Shown here in pieces: positions 18,100 to 27,872 of a stretch of 64,000 nucleotides of DNA. The DNA is taken from assembly GCA_965200895.1 (NCBI GenBank), contig CBDAVM010000001.1, positions 62,001 to 126,000 of the forward strand. Reading direction: 5' to 3'. This DNA is from WTFV01 sp965200895. Lineage in GTDB: Bacteria; Acidobacteriota; Vicinamibacteria; Vicinamibacterales; UBA8438. The notes under the pieces are model-generated. The model saw only the letters and a list, made by a program, of their open reading frames with translations, ran no database searches and was not told where the DNA came from. The translations under genes were made by a program, and so were the position numbers. Positions within the stretch are counted from its first letter, which is position 1. Every line of letters begins with the position of its first letter.

Positions 18100-19377
18100 A
18101 TGAGCTCGACCATCCTGCTGTGCACGGTCGGGGGGAGCCATCAGCCGATCCTGGAGGCGATACGCTCCACGGAGTCCGGCCACGTCTGCTTCTTCTGCAC
18201 TGGCCGCGACCCGGCCACCGGCAGGCCGGGCTCGGTAGTGCAGATAACGGGCACAGGTCATGTGATCAAGGCCCATCGGGATGACGACCGTCCCACACTG
18301 CCCAACATTCCGACGCAGGCGGGTCTTCCCGACGACCGCTTCACGGTGGAGGAGGTCTCGGCCGATGATCTCGATCAGGCGTTCTTCGCGATGCGAGCTG
18401 CCATTGGGAAACTGACCGATCGATTCCCCGATGCGCGCTTCGTGGCCGATTACACCGGCGGCACCAAGACGATGACGGCGGCGCTCGTCTGCACGGCCCT
18501 GGAGTCGGACGCCATCGAGCTGCAGCTCGTCACCGGTGCCCGGCCCACGCTCGGTCCGGTCAGCCCAGGCAGCGAGATGGCCATGCTGGCCAGCGTGGCG
18601 CGGATCCGTCTCGACCGCACCATGGCGCCTTACTTGGCTGCCTGGGGCCGGTTCGCCTACCGGGAGGCGGCATGCGGTCTTGGCGAGATCCGCTTCGGCG
18701 CGGAAGTGCGGGAAGGACGCCGCCTCGTTGTGGCCAGGGCGCTGAGCGAGGCGTTGGCGCTGTGGGACGACTTTGATCACAAGGGTGCGCTTGACCGCGT
18801 CGGGCCTTTCGCGAGCGAGGTGGCCAGGCGCTGGCCGCGGCTGATGCCAGCCCTGCGGATGCTGACGCAGACGGACCGACCTCAGAACGAACCGGCCCGG
18901 CTCTTCGACCTGTGGAGGAACGCCGAGCGGCGGGCGCATCAGGGCCGCTTCGACGATGCAGTCGCCCGCGTCTACCGCCTGATCGAGTGGGTCGCACAGT
19001 GGCAGTTGCGGACCCGCCTCAACCTCGACACCGCGGACTTCCCGCACGATCGGTTGCCCGCCGACTCGGACGCGCGGCCGGGTCAGGACGGCAAGATCAA
19101 ACTCGGGCTGACCCAGGCTTGGCGGGTGGTGGGGGAACGACTCCCGGAGCAGGATCCCGTGCGCGTTTTCGCCGAGCGTCGCGCCAGGAAGATGCTCGAC
19201 CTGTTCCAGACTCGCAATAACTCGATACTCGCGCATGGGTTCCGCGCAATCCAGCGGTCAGACTGGGATGAAGTCGAAGCCTGGATCCGTGACGAGTTCC
19301 TGCCGTTGCTGAAGGGCGCGGCCCGCGAGGTCGGTCTGAAGGAGGAGCCGCCGCAGCTCCCGTCGTCGCTGGACTGA
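18100..19377 (+). CDS. CRISPR-associated CARF-HEPN protein, TIGR02710 family
   Basis: This 425-residue ancillary type III effector begins ILLCTVGGSHQPI, a CARF Rossmann start. It carries DYTGGTKTM (residues 117-125), the ligand-pocket signature of the TIGR02710/Cas02710 group, and a C-terminal HEPN motif RNNSILAH (R372-x6-H379). It is expected to be an RNase activated by cyclic oligoadenylate. ATG 18100 has GGAGAGG eight bases upstream and lies close behind cmr6, so the gene is probably in the same transcript. With the gene at 9625 it brackets the Cmr operon. Confidence 0.85.
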   Translation: MSSTILLCTVGGSHQPILEAIRSTESGHVCFFCTGRDPATGRPGSVVQITGTGHVIKAHRDDDRPTLPNIPTQAGLPDDRFTVEEVSADDLDQAFFAMRAAIGKLTDRFPDARFVADYTGGTKTMTAALVCTALESDAIELQLVTGARPTLGPVSPGSEMAMLASVARIRLDRTMAPYLAAWGRFAYREAACGLGEIRFGAEVREGRRLVVARALSEALALWDDFDHKGALDRVGPFASEVARRWPRLMPALRMLTQTDRPQNEPARLFDLWRNAERRAHQGRFDDAVARVYRLIEWVAQWQLRTRLNLDTADFPHDRLPADSDARPGQDGKIKLGLTQAWRVVGERLPEQDPVRVFAERRARKMLDLFQTRNNSILAHGFRAIQRSDWDEVEAWIRDEFLPLLKGAAREVGLKEEPPQLPSSLD

Positions 19378-19518
19378 GACGTGCGGGGCCGACGCCTTGC
19401 TCTGCACCGCAGGCTCATCGGCCTAGGCGCGATGCGACCACGAACCCCCGCCGTCCGCCGTGGAGCCGCAGCCCGCGGGCGATCTCGGGCACGTCGTCGG
19501 ACGTGACGACCAGGTCCT

Positions 19519-19630
19519 GTCGGAGGTGCCAGAAGCACTGGCCATGGAACTCGTGGGCGGCTGAGCGGTTGACGCTGGACCGGACCATCGGCGTCGGAGG
19601 TGCCAGAAGCACTGGCCATGGAACTCGTGG
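19519..19630. CRISPR. two-repeat mini-array (38-nt repeat, 36-nt spacer)
   Basis: An identical 38-bp unit, starting GTCGGAGGTGCCAG and ending GGAACTCGTGG, occurs at 19519-19556 and 19593-19630. A unique 36-bp sequence separates the two copies. The repeat holds the stem GCCAG-AAGCA-CTGGC, a typical CRISPR palindrome. No third copy is seen 74 bp to either side. It is unrelated to the main-array repeat and lies between the type III-B and type I-G modules. The surrounding stretch 19378-19782 holds no gene. Direction of transcription cannot be decided. Confidence 0.65.
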
Positions 19631-19782
19631 AACGCCTGCTGCGCCTCGCGCACGCGCCATGCATCGCCGCGTGCGCGCGACCGCTCGGAGCGAGCGGCCG
19701 GGGTGCCGGCTGTGAGGGCGTCACGCAGCGGGCCCGGTCGCAGGGTATCCGGTCGCGGTCGCGTCGCAATCATGTTCGGACC

Positions 19783-20040
19783 TTAGTTCGTCTTGCAGTG
19801 GGCGAGCTTGACCGACAGGGCGTCGTTGACTTCGAGCCCGGTGGGGGCGCCGCCGTCATCCACACCGATGAAGACGACGCCTGCCCGCCGCCGGTCGGGC
19901 AGGTCGTTGGCGAAGGCGCAGATGGCTTGGCGCACCGTCTGCGGCGCCTGGCCGTCGAACGATTCCTTGCGGTCGACCAGGTCCGACTCGGGGTCGTCCA
20001 GCAACGTCTCGAGGTCGTGGTCGGAGTAGGTGGACGACAT
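19783..20040 (-). pseudogene. AlbA_2 (Schlafen-like) domain protein, C-terminally truncated
   Basis: The 85-residue frame contains the start of an AlbA_2 (Schlafen) domain: DLETLLDDPESDLVDRKESF, a helix with AICAFANDLP, and GVVFIGVDDGGAPTGL. Complete relatives continue for 200-400 residues; here the frame stops after VKLAHCKTN. Such proteins are often found in defence neighbourhoods, but this copy looks broken. It follows csb2 on the same strand after 30 bp. Confidence 0.6.
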
Positions 20041-20069
20041 GTCGAGCTTCCGGCCGGCCGGCAACGGAC

Positions 20070-21728
20070 CTACGGGGTCCGCGGGTCGGCGGCGAACAGC
20101 CCCAGTCCGAAGTGGCTGCCGTACCCGAGCGCGAGCGGACCCGTGACCGGTTCGGGCAGCACAATCTCCAGCAGGGCGCCGGCGGCGTCGGGTTGCGCTT
20201 CACGGCCGCGCGACCGGAAGCGGTGGAAGTGGATGGCGCGGCGCGGGGCGCCGCCGACCACGATGTCGCGCAGGACGGTGACCTCGACGCCGCTCGCGTC
20301 CAGGCCGCGGCGTCTCAGCAGGCGGCGCACCTCGCCCTCCTAGCCGGCCGCCTTCAGGTGACCGGACGCCAGAAACGGCGTCAGGCTCCGCCAGCGTGTG
20401 GACGTACCAAAGATGCGAGCGCCGCCGGCGAAGTCGGCAGGTAGCCCGAAACCCTCCAGCGCCAGCCGCCATTCCTTCACGCTGCCCGGCTCTGCGTCGA
20501 CGTCTTCGGATCGCTGCTTCGGGGCCAGCCAGAGGCGGGTGATGCCATCCAGGCCGGCCTGGACCTCTTGGTTCATGCCGCCGGCGACGAACACCGACAC
20601 GTGGTCGATCCAGCCGTCGCCGTCCGCGTCCTCGGGCAGCCAGAACGCGTGCTGGTGGGACGGATTCCGCAAGGGTCGCCCGTTGGTGTCTCGGCCGGAG
20701 ACCTGCCAGGGCGCCTTCGGAATCCAGCGGTCAGCCGCCTCGTCGCGTTGCCAACCGAACTGCGCCAGCGCCGCGCGGCGCATCAGCTCGCCGATCCTGA
20801 CGGTGTCTTCGACTCGCGGCAACGGCCGGCCGGCCACCAGAAAGCGCGCGACGGTAGGCAGATCGCGGCGGCTTGAGGACCGACGCCGTCGGCCGCGAGG
20901 GCGGGCGAGGACGCCCGGGGCGGCGTCCGCCGCGCGCGCATAGACGACCTCGCGAGCGGCCGGCGGGCGGTTCCAGCCCCGGTCCTGGTAGTCGGCGGTG
21001 TCGAGCACAAGCGCGTCGACGAGGCGCTCGGGCAGCGTATGCGCGCGCCGGCCCTTGCTCCGCAGCGCCTTGTCGAGATGCTTGTCTACCGCGCGGCGCG
21101 TGGGCGGCCGCTGGGCCGCCGCCGTTACGTCACGTTCCATGTCGGCCAAGATCCGCCGCCGTTCGGCAGCATAGGCGTCGGGCGTGTGCGGCGCGAGCAG
21201 TCGCACGGGGTCGCCGTCGGCCGAGCCGTCGAGCGCGCGGCAGTTCACGGCGCCCTGCCAGTCTGCGAGCGCTTCGCACTCGGTCCAGCTCTCGGCGCGC
21301 CCGAGATAGCCGACGGCCTGGGCGAGGTCCGAGGCGAGTGCGAACGCGTCCGGAGGCAACGTCACGCACGGCCACGAGGCGACGAGCTTCGATTCATCGG
21401 GAAGCCGCAGGAAGGCGTCGAAGACGAGCGTGGTCTTCGGCCGCCCCTTATCGAGTGCGCCCAGCGGCATGTAGTGACGGGTGTGGGCGTGGATGGCGCC
21501 GACCGGCAGGCTGTACTCCGGCAGCGTCTCGGCGAGCGCGTCGATCAGCCGCGCCAGGTCGTCCTCGGACCAGCGCCCGCGGTCGCCCTTGCGCCACCAC
21601 GCGGCGACGAGCGCGCGCAGGAGGCGCCAGGGCTCGGGCGGCCAGGCCACGTCGGCCTCGTTGACGTTGCGGCCCCACGGCGTGGCATGGTAGCGGCCGG
21701 CAGGGAAGCGGAAGGCCAGTGCGAACAT
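20070..21728 (-). pseudogene. csb2: type I-G Csb2 (Cas5-Cas6 fusion), interrupted by an in-frame amber codon
   Basis: Csb2 is the Cas5-Cas6 fusion of type I-G (I-U) systems, thought to cut the pre-crRNA and hold the 5' handle. The N-terminus FALAFRFPAGRYHATPWG and WPPEPWRLLRALVAAWW is diagnostic. The frame stops at TAG 20340-20342 after 462 residues, but the same frame continues unbroken to 20070. That part encodes the expected C-terminus ending LALGYGSHFGLGLF. The TAG is followed by AGGAGG and, five bases on, a GTG at 20330, so the 86-residue C-terminal part might be translated separately. Full length would be about 551 residues, normal for the family. Alternatives are a recent nonsense mutation, a split gene or a base-call error. 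Confidence 0.85.
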
Positions 21729-21732
21729 GCCT

Positions 21733-22689
21733 TCATTTCTCGTAGCGGACGGTGAGCACGCGGCTCTCGCCGAAGAGCCCCCTGGAGCCGACGGTCTCGA
21801 TGAGCCCCGGCAGCTCGGACTCGATGTCGCCGAGGGCCGGCAGGTCGAAGCCCTCCGGCCGGGTGACGGCGAGGCTGCTCGCGTCGAGGTCGCAGGCTGT
21901 GCGCAGCCGCAACCCGACGGCGAGGAACTTCCGGATCTTGAAGAGCGCGAGGAGGATGAGCAGCCTCCGGACCTCGGCTCCCAACCCGAAGGCGCGAATC
22001 TGGCGCAGGTCGACGTTGAAGTAGGCCGTGATCTGCTCGGCGACCCATTCGTCGCGAGAGAAGGGCACGTTGCCGAATCCCTTGGCGGTATCGCCCGAAG
22101 GGTCCACGGTGTCGTTCTTGACGCCGCCGCTCGCGGCCACCTTCGCGTTCTCGGCCTCGACGAAGGCGGACAGGGACCTTGGCAGCCGCAACCGGCCGCC
22201 CGCCAGGTCCTTCTTGGCGAGGAAGATCCCGTGCAGAAGGGCGTTGGTGTCGAACTCCAGCAGCACTTTCGCCAACTCGCGCAGGTCGACCCGGCCCACC
22301 TCCATGGCGGCCAGGCGCTGCTTCAGCAGGTCGACGACCGTCTTGTCCTTGCCCTCCAGGATGTAGGGCGAATTGAGCCGGTGCGCTTCGATGAGGGAGT
22401 TGGTGAGCGGGTCGCCTTTTCCGTTGACGACCTTCACGACGGGCAGGCCGCGAAGCGGCGCGACCCAGTTGTCGGCGATGTCGTCCCAGCAGACCGCTTC
22501 GAGGCGGTTCGCCATCGACTGTGCGCTCTCGACGAGCACCATGCGTCCCGCCCCGTCCGGCGAGTCGTAGACGGCGTGGCCGAGGTTGGGGAAGCCCGTG
22601 GGCTGGAATCTGGCGCCCTGTAGCGGCTTGAGCCTGGCCTGGATGAGAAGCCGGGGCGCATCGTCGAGGGCGGCGAGGTCAAGCGGCAT
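21733..22689 (-). CDS. csb1: type I-G Csb1 (Cas7)
   Basis: Csb1 (GSU0053 family, Cas7 group) forms the crRNA-coating backbone of the type I-G effector. The 318-residue protein shows family stretches ARFQPTGFPNLGHAVYD, MVLVESAQSMANRLE and VLLEFDTNALLHGIFLAKK. The ATG at 22689 overlaps the csx17 stop by 11 bp, and only 4 bp separate its stop from the csb2 start. Nothing appears damaged. Confidence 0.92.
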   Translation of the reverse strand: MPLDLAALDDAPRLLIQARLKPLQGARFQPTGFPNLGHAVYDSPDGAGRMVLVESAQSMANRLEAVCWDDIADNWVAPLRGLPVVKVVNGKGDPLTNSLIEAHRLNSPYILEGKDKTVVDLLKQRLAAMEVGRVDLRELAKVLLEFDTNALLHGIFLAKKDLAGGRLRLPRSLSAFVEAENAKVAASGGVKNDTVDPSGDTAKGFGNVPFSRDEWVAEQITAYFNVDLRQIRAFGLGAEVRRLLILLALFKIRKFLAVGLRLRTACDLDASSLAVTRPEGFDLPALGDIESELPGLIETVGSRGLFGESRVLTVRYEK

Positions 22690-25153
22690 GCGTCGTATCC
22701 TCCGTCGTCACGTGGTCGTCATCGGTCGGGGCGCCCGGATAGGCGCGCTCGATCAGAGCGGCCAGGCCTCTGTCGCCGATTGGGATCAGCAGCGCCGCCG
22801 CGAGGCGATCGGCCGGGATGCCCGCCCCCAGGCGTCCGCCGTCTCTCGTCGATGGCCGCGAGCCGTGCCGCGTTGCGCCGAAGGGCGTCGGCAGGCCCGA
22901 TGCCCGGGCTCGCGCGAGGGCAAGCCGCACCGCAGCGTCGCTGGCCCGTCCATCACGCTGACTGCCCCCGGCGCGCAGGCCCGCGACCAGCCCCGGCGGA
23001 ACGGGCAGCCGTGCGGTTGGGGGCAACGCGCGTGCCGCTCGGAGCGTGGCGTCTGGTGTGAACACGGGCTTCAGCGCCGCGTAGGCGAATGGAACGGGCG
23101 CCGGCCCCGAGTCCCGGGGCACGGAGCGAAGCCACGTGGGCCGCGCCCACACGAGACCGGCGAGCAGCGCGGCGCAGCGCGCGTCGTCGAAGTCGTCGGA
23201 GAGGAACGCCGCCACGTCGCTGAGGTGTGCGCTGGTCGCGCCGGCCAGAGGCTTGTCCTCCGGCCCGCGAGTCGACGCCTCCACCAGCCGCCGTTCGAGC
23301 ACGGCGATCAGGTTCGGGACGAGCGGGCCGGCGCCCCATACCACCGTGGGTGGAGAGTCGCCGTCGGTCCATGCGCGGCGTGTGCTGAGGGTCCGCCGAT
23401 AGAAGAAGGTCTGCTCGTCGAGCGGCGCGAGGTGCGCGGCCATCGGTGGTGCGGCGTTCGAACGGCCCTGCGCGGGGGCGTGTGACGATTCTCCGGCGGT
23501 CGGCATCTCTTGGGCCGTTGGCGACACGCCGTCGGCGTCGCTGCCGCCAAGTCCGGCAGTTTCCAGTTCCGCCGCGTTCGAGTGCCGCGCAGGAAGCAAC
23601 TGGGGCGGCAGCCCGATCGCTGCAAGCGCGACAGCGACGCGAAACTCCGCACTGCCGTCGTCGGCTCGCTGGATCCAGGTGGACGACAGTACGGGCGGTG
23701 GCGAGCCGATGGCCTTCCGCCCGCTTGGGCTGAGAGCCAGCCAGCCTGCGACCTGTCCCAGAGCGACGATCGCTCGCTCTGCCTCTCGCGGTTCTGCTGT
23801 CGCCGCAGAGAGCCCGAACAGGGCATCCTCGAGGCGCTTGATGGCTCGCCGGGCTGAACCCGGCTCCTCGTTGTTGCGCCCGACCCGGCGGATGCGATCG
23901 AGCCAGCCGCCGGCGTCCAGATCGGCGACGAGATGCACCCCGGAAGAAGACGCCACCGAATGGCGCCCGATGGGGGTCGCCAGGTATGTCCTTCCGGCCC
24001 GCATCAGGAATCCGAAGCGTTGGAACTGGCGGAAGCCGCGGCTCACGCCGAGACTTGCTGCCGCCCGTGCAAAGTCGAGGCCATCCTTGGCCGTTCGTGC
24101 GTTGAGCATGGCTCGGCCTTCACCGAGCAGGGAGTCGACTTCGACAGCGCGCGCCGGACGTGTCCAGATCGGCGCCCAGAACTCGGCGCGCGCGTCGTTC
24201 TCATCCGCGGCCTCGATGCCGCCCCACCCGGCGCCCACCGGACGGACGGTGAAGGGGAAGCTGGCGCCCGACCGGGTGGTGGTGCCCGACGTGTTACCTC
24301 CTCGTGCGGGTTGGTGGCGCCGGGTGGCGGCGCCGGCGAAGGCCGTAGCTCCTTCGAGCATGAGCACGAAGTCCCATGGGTTCACGTTGCTGTCGGCACC
24401 GTAGCCGTTCGAGGCGTTCGGGCCGCCAGCGGCCCCGGGGGCGAACTGTCCTACAGCCGCCGAGCACAGTCCCAACACCGGTGCGGCGAGCAGACTCTCT
24501 TCGAGAAGCCGCCCTGCGTCGTTCGACGGCTCGCCCGAGGACGCCTCGAACAGACCGGCCGGCTTTGTTCGCGAAACGAGGCGGCGGGCGAAGTTGTTGG
24601 TGAATTCCAGTCGTCCATCGTTCCCGCCCGTCCCGAGCAGTTCGGGGTATGCAAGGCCGCCCGGTGACAGGGCCAGGACGGCGTCGAGCCAAGGCAGCGC
24701 CGTATCGGCCAGCTCGGCCCTGATAGCGGCCACCAGCTCGACCTTGGCCTTTCCCTCGGGCCGTTCGGTCAGGTGTAGACGCGTGACGGCGCGAGCCGAA
24801 TCGCGAATGGCCGACGAGATAGGACCGAAACGCTCGGCTATCTGGTCGCCTGCAAGCGGGTCGAATCCGTCCTTGTTGTCCTTCGCGTAGAAGCCGCTGC
24901 CCCCATTCCACGGCGCGATGATCGGGCTCGGCGCGTACTCGTGGAGGAAGAACCGCAGCAGCGCGTCGTGGCTGAGTGTCGTCCGCAGGTGGAAACACTC
25001 GTTCTGCCACCAGCCGCGTGCATGCGCATCTGCCGGCTGGCCGGAGACGTGGTTGGCGGGCGAGGAGACGAGGCGCAGCACCCCGAGCGCCTTGAGGTAC
25101 GACGCCAGCGGCGTCGGCGTGCATCCGGGCAGCGCAAGGGCCTCACCCGTCAC
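22679..25153 (-). CDS. csx17: type I-G Csx17 (Cas8-like large subunit)
   Basis: Csx17 is the large, Cas8-like subunit of type I-G effectors and probably recognises the PAM. The 824-residue protein begins LPGCTPTPLASYLKALGVLRL, the conserved Csx17 opening. It also has IIAPWNGGSGFY, NPWDFVLMLEGATAFAG and SFPFTVRPVG, all characteristic. A GTG start at 25153 with GGGAGG upstream was chosen because it directly precedes this block. It overlaps the end of cas3 by 11 bp. A low-complexity linker occurs at about residues 560-610. Confidence 0.9.
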   Translation of the reverse strand: MTGEALALPGCTPTPLASYLKALGVLRLVSSPANHVSGQPADAHARGWWQNECFHLRTTLSHDALLRFFLHEYAPSPIIAPWNGGSGFYAKDNKDGFDPLAGDQIAERFGPISSAIRDSARAVTRLHLTERPEGKAKVELVAAIRAELADTALPWLDAVLALSPGGLAYPELLGTGGNDGRLEFTNNFARRLVSRTKPAGLFEASSGEPSNDAGRLLEESLLAAPVLGLCSAAVGQFAPGAAGGPNASNGYGADSNVNPWDFVLMLEGATAFAGAATRRHQPARGGNTSGTTTRSGASFPFTVRPVGAGWGGIEAADENDARAEFWAPIWTRPARAVEVDSLLGEGRAMLNARTAKDGLDFARAAASLGVSRGFRQFQRFGFLMRAGRTYLATPIGRHSVASSSGVHLVADLDAGGWLDRIRRVGRNNEEPGSARRAIKRLEDALFGLSAATAEPREAERAIVALGQVAGWLALSPSGRKAIGSPPPVLSSTWIQRADDGSAEFRVAVALAAIGLPPQLLPARHSNAAELETAGLGGSDADGVSPTAQEMPTAGESSHAPAQGRSNAAPPMAAHLAPLDEQTFFYRRTLSTRRAWTDGDSPPTVVWGAGPLVPNLIAVLERRLVEASTRGPEDKPLAGATSAHLSDVAAFLSDDFDDARCAALLAGLVWARPTWLRSVPRDSGPAPVPFAYAALKPVFTPDATLRAARALPPTARLPVPPGLVAGLRAGGSQRDGRASDAAVRLALARARASGLPTPFGATRHGSRPSTRDGGRLGAGIPADRLAAALLIPIGDRGLAALIERAYPGAPTDDDHVTTEDTTHAA

Positions 25154-27701
25154 CGCGGCCTCCCTTGCTCTCGTTCGCGGATGCCCGCCAGTCGGCGATA
25201 CGCAGCAGGGTCTCCAGCCACGCGAGCCGGAACGGCCCGAGCGCCGCCAGCAGCTCGCGGGTGCGCTCGGTCCAGCTCTCGCGGGAGACGTCGTCCCAGC
25301 CGAGCTCCATGATGGACAGCCGCAGGCTGCCGCCCGGCCAGCGCTCGCCGCCCTCCAGATCGAAGGGGGGCAGCTCGTCGCCCTCCCAGACGCCGCGGGC
25401 GAAACGGGCGCCGGCCGGGCTGTCCTTCGGTTCTGCCTCACAGGGCAGGGCGCGCAGGTTCATCCGCACCTTGCCGTGGTGGGCGGCGATGAGGTAGGCG
25501 ACGAGGTCGGCGTCGCGCACCCAGCGCTGGTTGGCCAGGAACGCCAGGGCAGAAGCCAGCTCGTGTCGGAAGTAGGGACGCGCGTGTCGAACGGATCGGC
25601 TGACGGTCTTGGCCAGCAGCGACCCGGGCGCAACCGTCCTGCCGTCGAGGCCCCGGCGCATCGTGTCCTGGAAGACCTCGTGCGCCTTGCCGAGATCGTG
25701 CCAGTGCGCCGCACGCACGACGGTCGCCCGCGTGGCCGGCTCGACGCCGAGAGCGTCGCACAACGACTCGGCCTCGGCGGTGACGTGCCGGAGATGATCG
25801 CCGAGCGGCACGATGGCGTCCATCCCGCTCAGTGGGTCCTCGTCGTGCCCCTCGGCCTCGCGTGGCGTCCGAGCGGCGGAACCACCCGTCGCGGGGCCGG
25901 CGCCAGGTGACGCCGCCGGTTCGGAGACCGGTGCGGGCACGTCCTTCGGGTCGCCGGTGAATCCGGATGCCGCACTGTAGCCGCCCGCCTCCGGATCGGC
26001 CAGCAGCATCAGGCCGGGCCAGGGCTGGCTCTGCAGCGGCATCCAGCCGGGCGGGGCCGCACCGCGCCGCCCTTCCCTGCGCCGCCACTGCGGATCGCGC
26101 TGGAACAGCAGGCGCCTGCCCTTGCCGGGGAGCTTCGAGATCCACCTCCGCGCCGCGGCGATCGAGACGGCGCAGATCTCGTCGCGTGCGGGGCGAGGCG
26201 GATCGTCTCCGGGGTCCGAGGGCGTCCGCCAGAAGACGTGGATGTCCGTGTCGTCGGCGTCGCGCACGAACGGTGAGACGTCGACGTCATGACCGGTCAG
26301 GTCCGGGTCGGTGTCGAACAGGTCGTCGAGGTCCTTGCGCCGGATGACCTGCCGCGGCGGCTCGATGTCTTCGGCGGGCGGGAGGCGCGCTGGCGCTGCA
26401 TCCGTCAGTCCGCTCAATCGCTGCCGCGCGGCTTCGAGCGCTTCGATCTCGTAGGGCCTCGCCAACTCCTCGGCGTCCTTGTCCGATGCGCCGCTGTCGG
26501 CGGGCGGCAGCAGGTCGATCCAGCGCACGTCGGCGCCGTCGGGCAGCTCCGCATAGCGGTTGGCGCGGCCGAAGCGCTGCACCAGCGACGACCACGGCGC
26601 CAGTTCGGTGAACAGCACTGCGGCCGAGATGTCGACGCCGGCCTCGACCGCCTGGGTGGCGACCACGATGCGGCCGTTCGGATTCGGGTCGTCGCCGAGC
26701 ACTCTCTCCATCTCGCGCCCGCGGTCGGCGGGGCGGAAGCGCGAGTGGACCAGTACCAGCGTCGGCGCCGGCCTCTTGGCGAGTCGCTTCTGGAGCGCCC
26801 GTCGGAGCGCCTGCGCTCGGTCCACGCGGTTGACGATGGCGAGGGTCATCCGCCCGCCAACGTGAGCGCCGAGGATGGCGTCGGCGAGCTGCCCGATGTA
26901 GTCGCTGAGGTCGGCCTTCTTCGCCGAGGCTGGCGCCACCGGCGCACGAGCGACTCGCTTGACCGCGTGCACCAGACGAGCGAGCCTTCCGCCGGGCGTC
27001 GCGGCTGGATCGACCCGGGTGACCGCGGCCGGGGTGGGATGGTCGACGGTGGCGAGCCAGCGCGGATCGAGAGTGGCCGAGATCCACAGGCTGCGGGACC
27101 GCGTGCCCGTCGGTCGGTCGCCCGACGCGTCACGGTCGGCTTCGGATCGTCGGAACGCTTCGAGCTGGGCGGAGGTGGCGCGCCCCGCGCCCATGAGCTG
27201 CACCTCGTCGAACACCCACTGGGCGTCCTCGTGCAGCAGCGCGAACTCCATCGGCCAGAGGGCCCGGGACGAAGCGTAACCCCGCATCAGCGCCCGGCTC
27301 AACAGCATGTCCTGGGTGCCGACGAGCACCGCCGGCCGCTCCGGGGCCTCGAGCCAGCCTTCGGCGTCCACGCCGCCGATGAGCACGTGCACGTCGTCGC
27401 GCCCCGGCAGACGGTCGCCGACGTTGGCCCGCAAGGCCAGGCTGGCGAACCAACGCCTGACGGCTTCTGCCGTCTGCTCGACGAGCGTCCGCATGGGCAG
27501 GCACCAGACGAGCCGGCGGGGCGTGTCTTCCGGAGTCCGCAACCGGTGTGCGGCCCATCCCAGGGTCACGGCGGCCGTCTTGCCCGACCCGGTGGGAGCG
27601 ACCAGGACGCGCGGCCACGCCTCTGTCGCGAGGGCTCGCTGCCACGGGTCGCCCCGGGCTTCGTCTCCGAGAGCGATGCGATAGAGGGTGGTGACGTCCA
27701 A
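25143..27701 (-). CDS. cas3: type I-G Cas3 helicase-nuclease (helicase-HD order)
   Basis: This 852-residue Cas3 unwinds and degrades target DNA recruited by the I-G effector. Walker A is APTGSGKT (residues 34-41) and the DEAD-box equivalent is FDEVQ (near 165). ISATL and QRFGRANR mark helicase motifs III and VI. The HD nuclease domain is at the C-terminus: HWHDLGKAHEVFQ near residue 690, then HELASALAF and AAHHGK. This domain order, opposite to that of most Cas3 proteins, is typical of type I-G. The start is TTG 27701; no ATG fits. It heads the cas3-csx17-csb1-csb2 operon. Confidence 0.92.
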   Translation of the reverse strand: MDVTTLYRIALGDEARGDPWQRALATEAWPRVLVAPTGSGKTAAVTLGWAAHRLRTPEDTPRRLVWCLPMRTLVEQTAEAVRRWFASLALRANVGDRLPGRDDVHVLIGGVDAEGWLEAPERPAVLVGTQDMLLSRALMRGYASSRALWPMEFALLHEDAQWVFDEVQLMGAGRATSAQLEAFRRSEADRDASGDRPTGTRSRSLWISATLDPRWLATVDHPTPAAVTRVDPAATPGGRLARLVHAVKRVARAPVAPASAKKADLSDYIGQLADAILGAHVGGRMTLAIVNRVDRAQALRRALQKRLAKRPAPTLVLVHSRFRPADRGREMERVLGDDPNPNGRIVVATQAVEAGVDISAAVLFTELAPWSSLVQRFGRANRYAELPDGADVRWIDLLPPADSGASDKDAEELARPYEIEALEAARQRLSGLTDAAPARLPPAEDIEPPRQVIRRKDLDDLFDTDPDLTGHDVDVSPFVRDADDTDIHVFWRTPSDPGDDPPRPARDEICAVSIAAARRWISKLPGKGRRLLFQRDPQWRRREGRRGAAPPGWMPLQSQPWPGLMLLADPEAGGYSAASGFTGDPKDVPAPVSEPAASPGAGPATGGSAARTPREAEGHDEDPLSGMDAIVPLGDHLRHVTAEAESLCDALGVEPATRATVVRAAHWHDLGKAHEVFQDTMRRGLDGRTVAPGSLLAKTVSRSVRHARPYFRHELASALAFLANQRWVRDADLVAYLIAAHHGKVRMNLRALPCEAEPKDSPAGARFARGVWEGDELPPFDLEGGERWPGGSLRLSIMELGWDDVSRESWTERTRELLAALGPFRLAWLETLLRIADWRASANESKGGRGDG

Positions 27702-27872
27702 GCGGTGCCCCGCGTCACGACTCCGTGAAGAGGTCGATTCTACTAACTAACGGCCAGTCCGGCGGTCCGGTCGATAGTGTGAGGCGCCGCATTGTCAGAT
27801 CGTGACAGTAGACCAGCGTTGTTTCGGCGGTTGACCGGGTTCCGGCAGGGAGCAGCCCACCAGCCGATGCCG

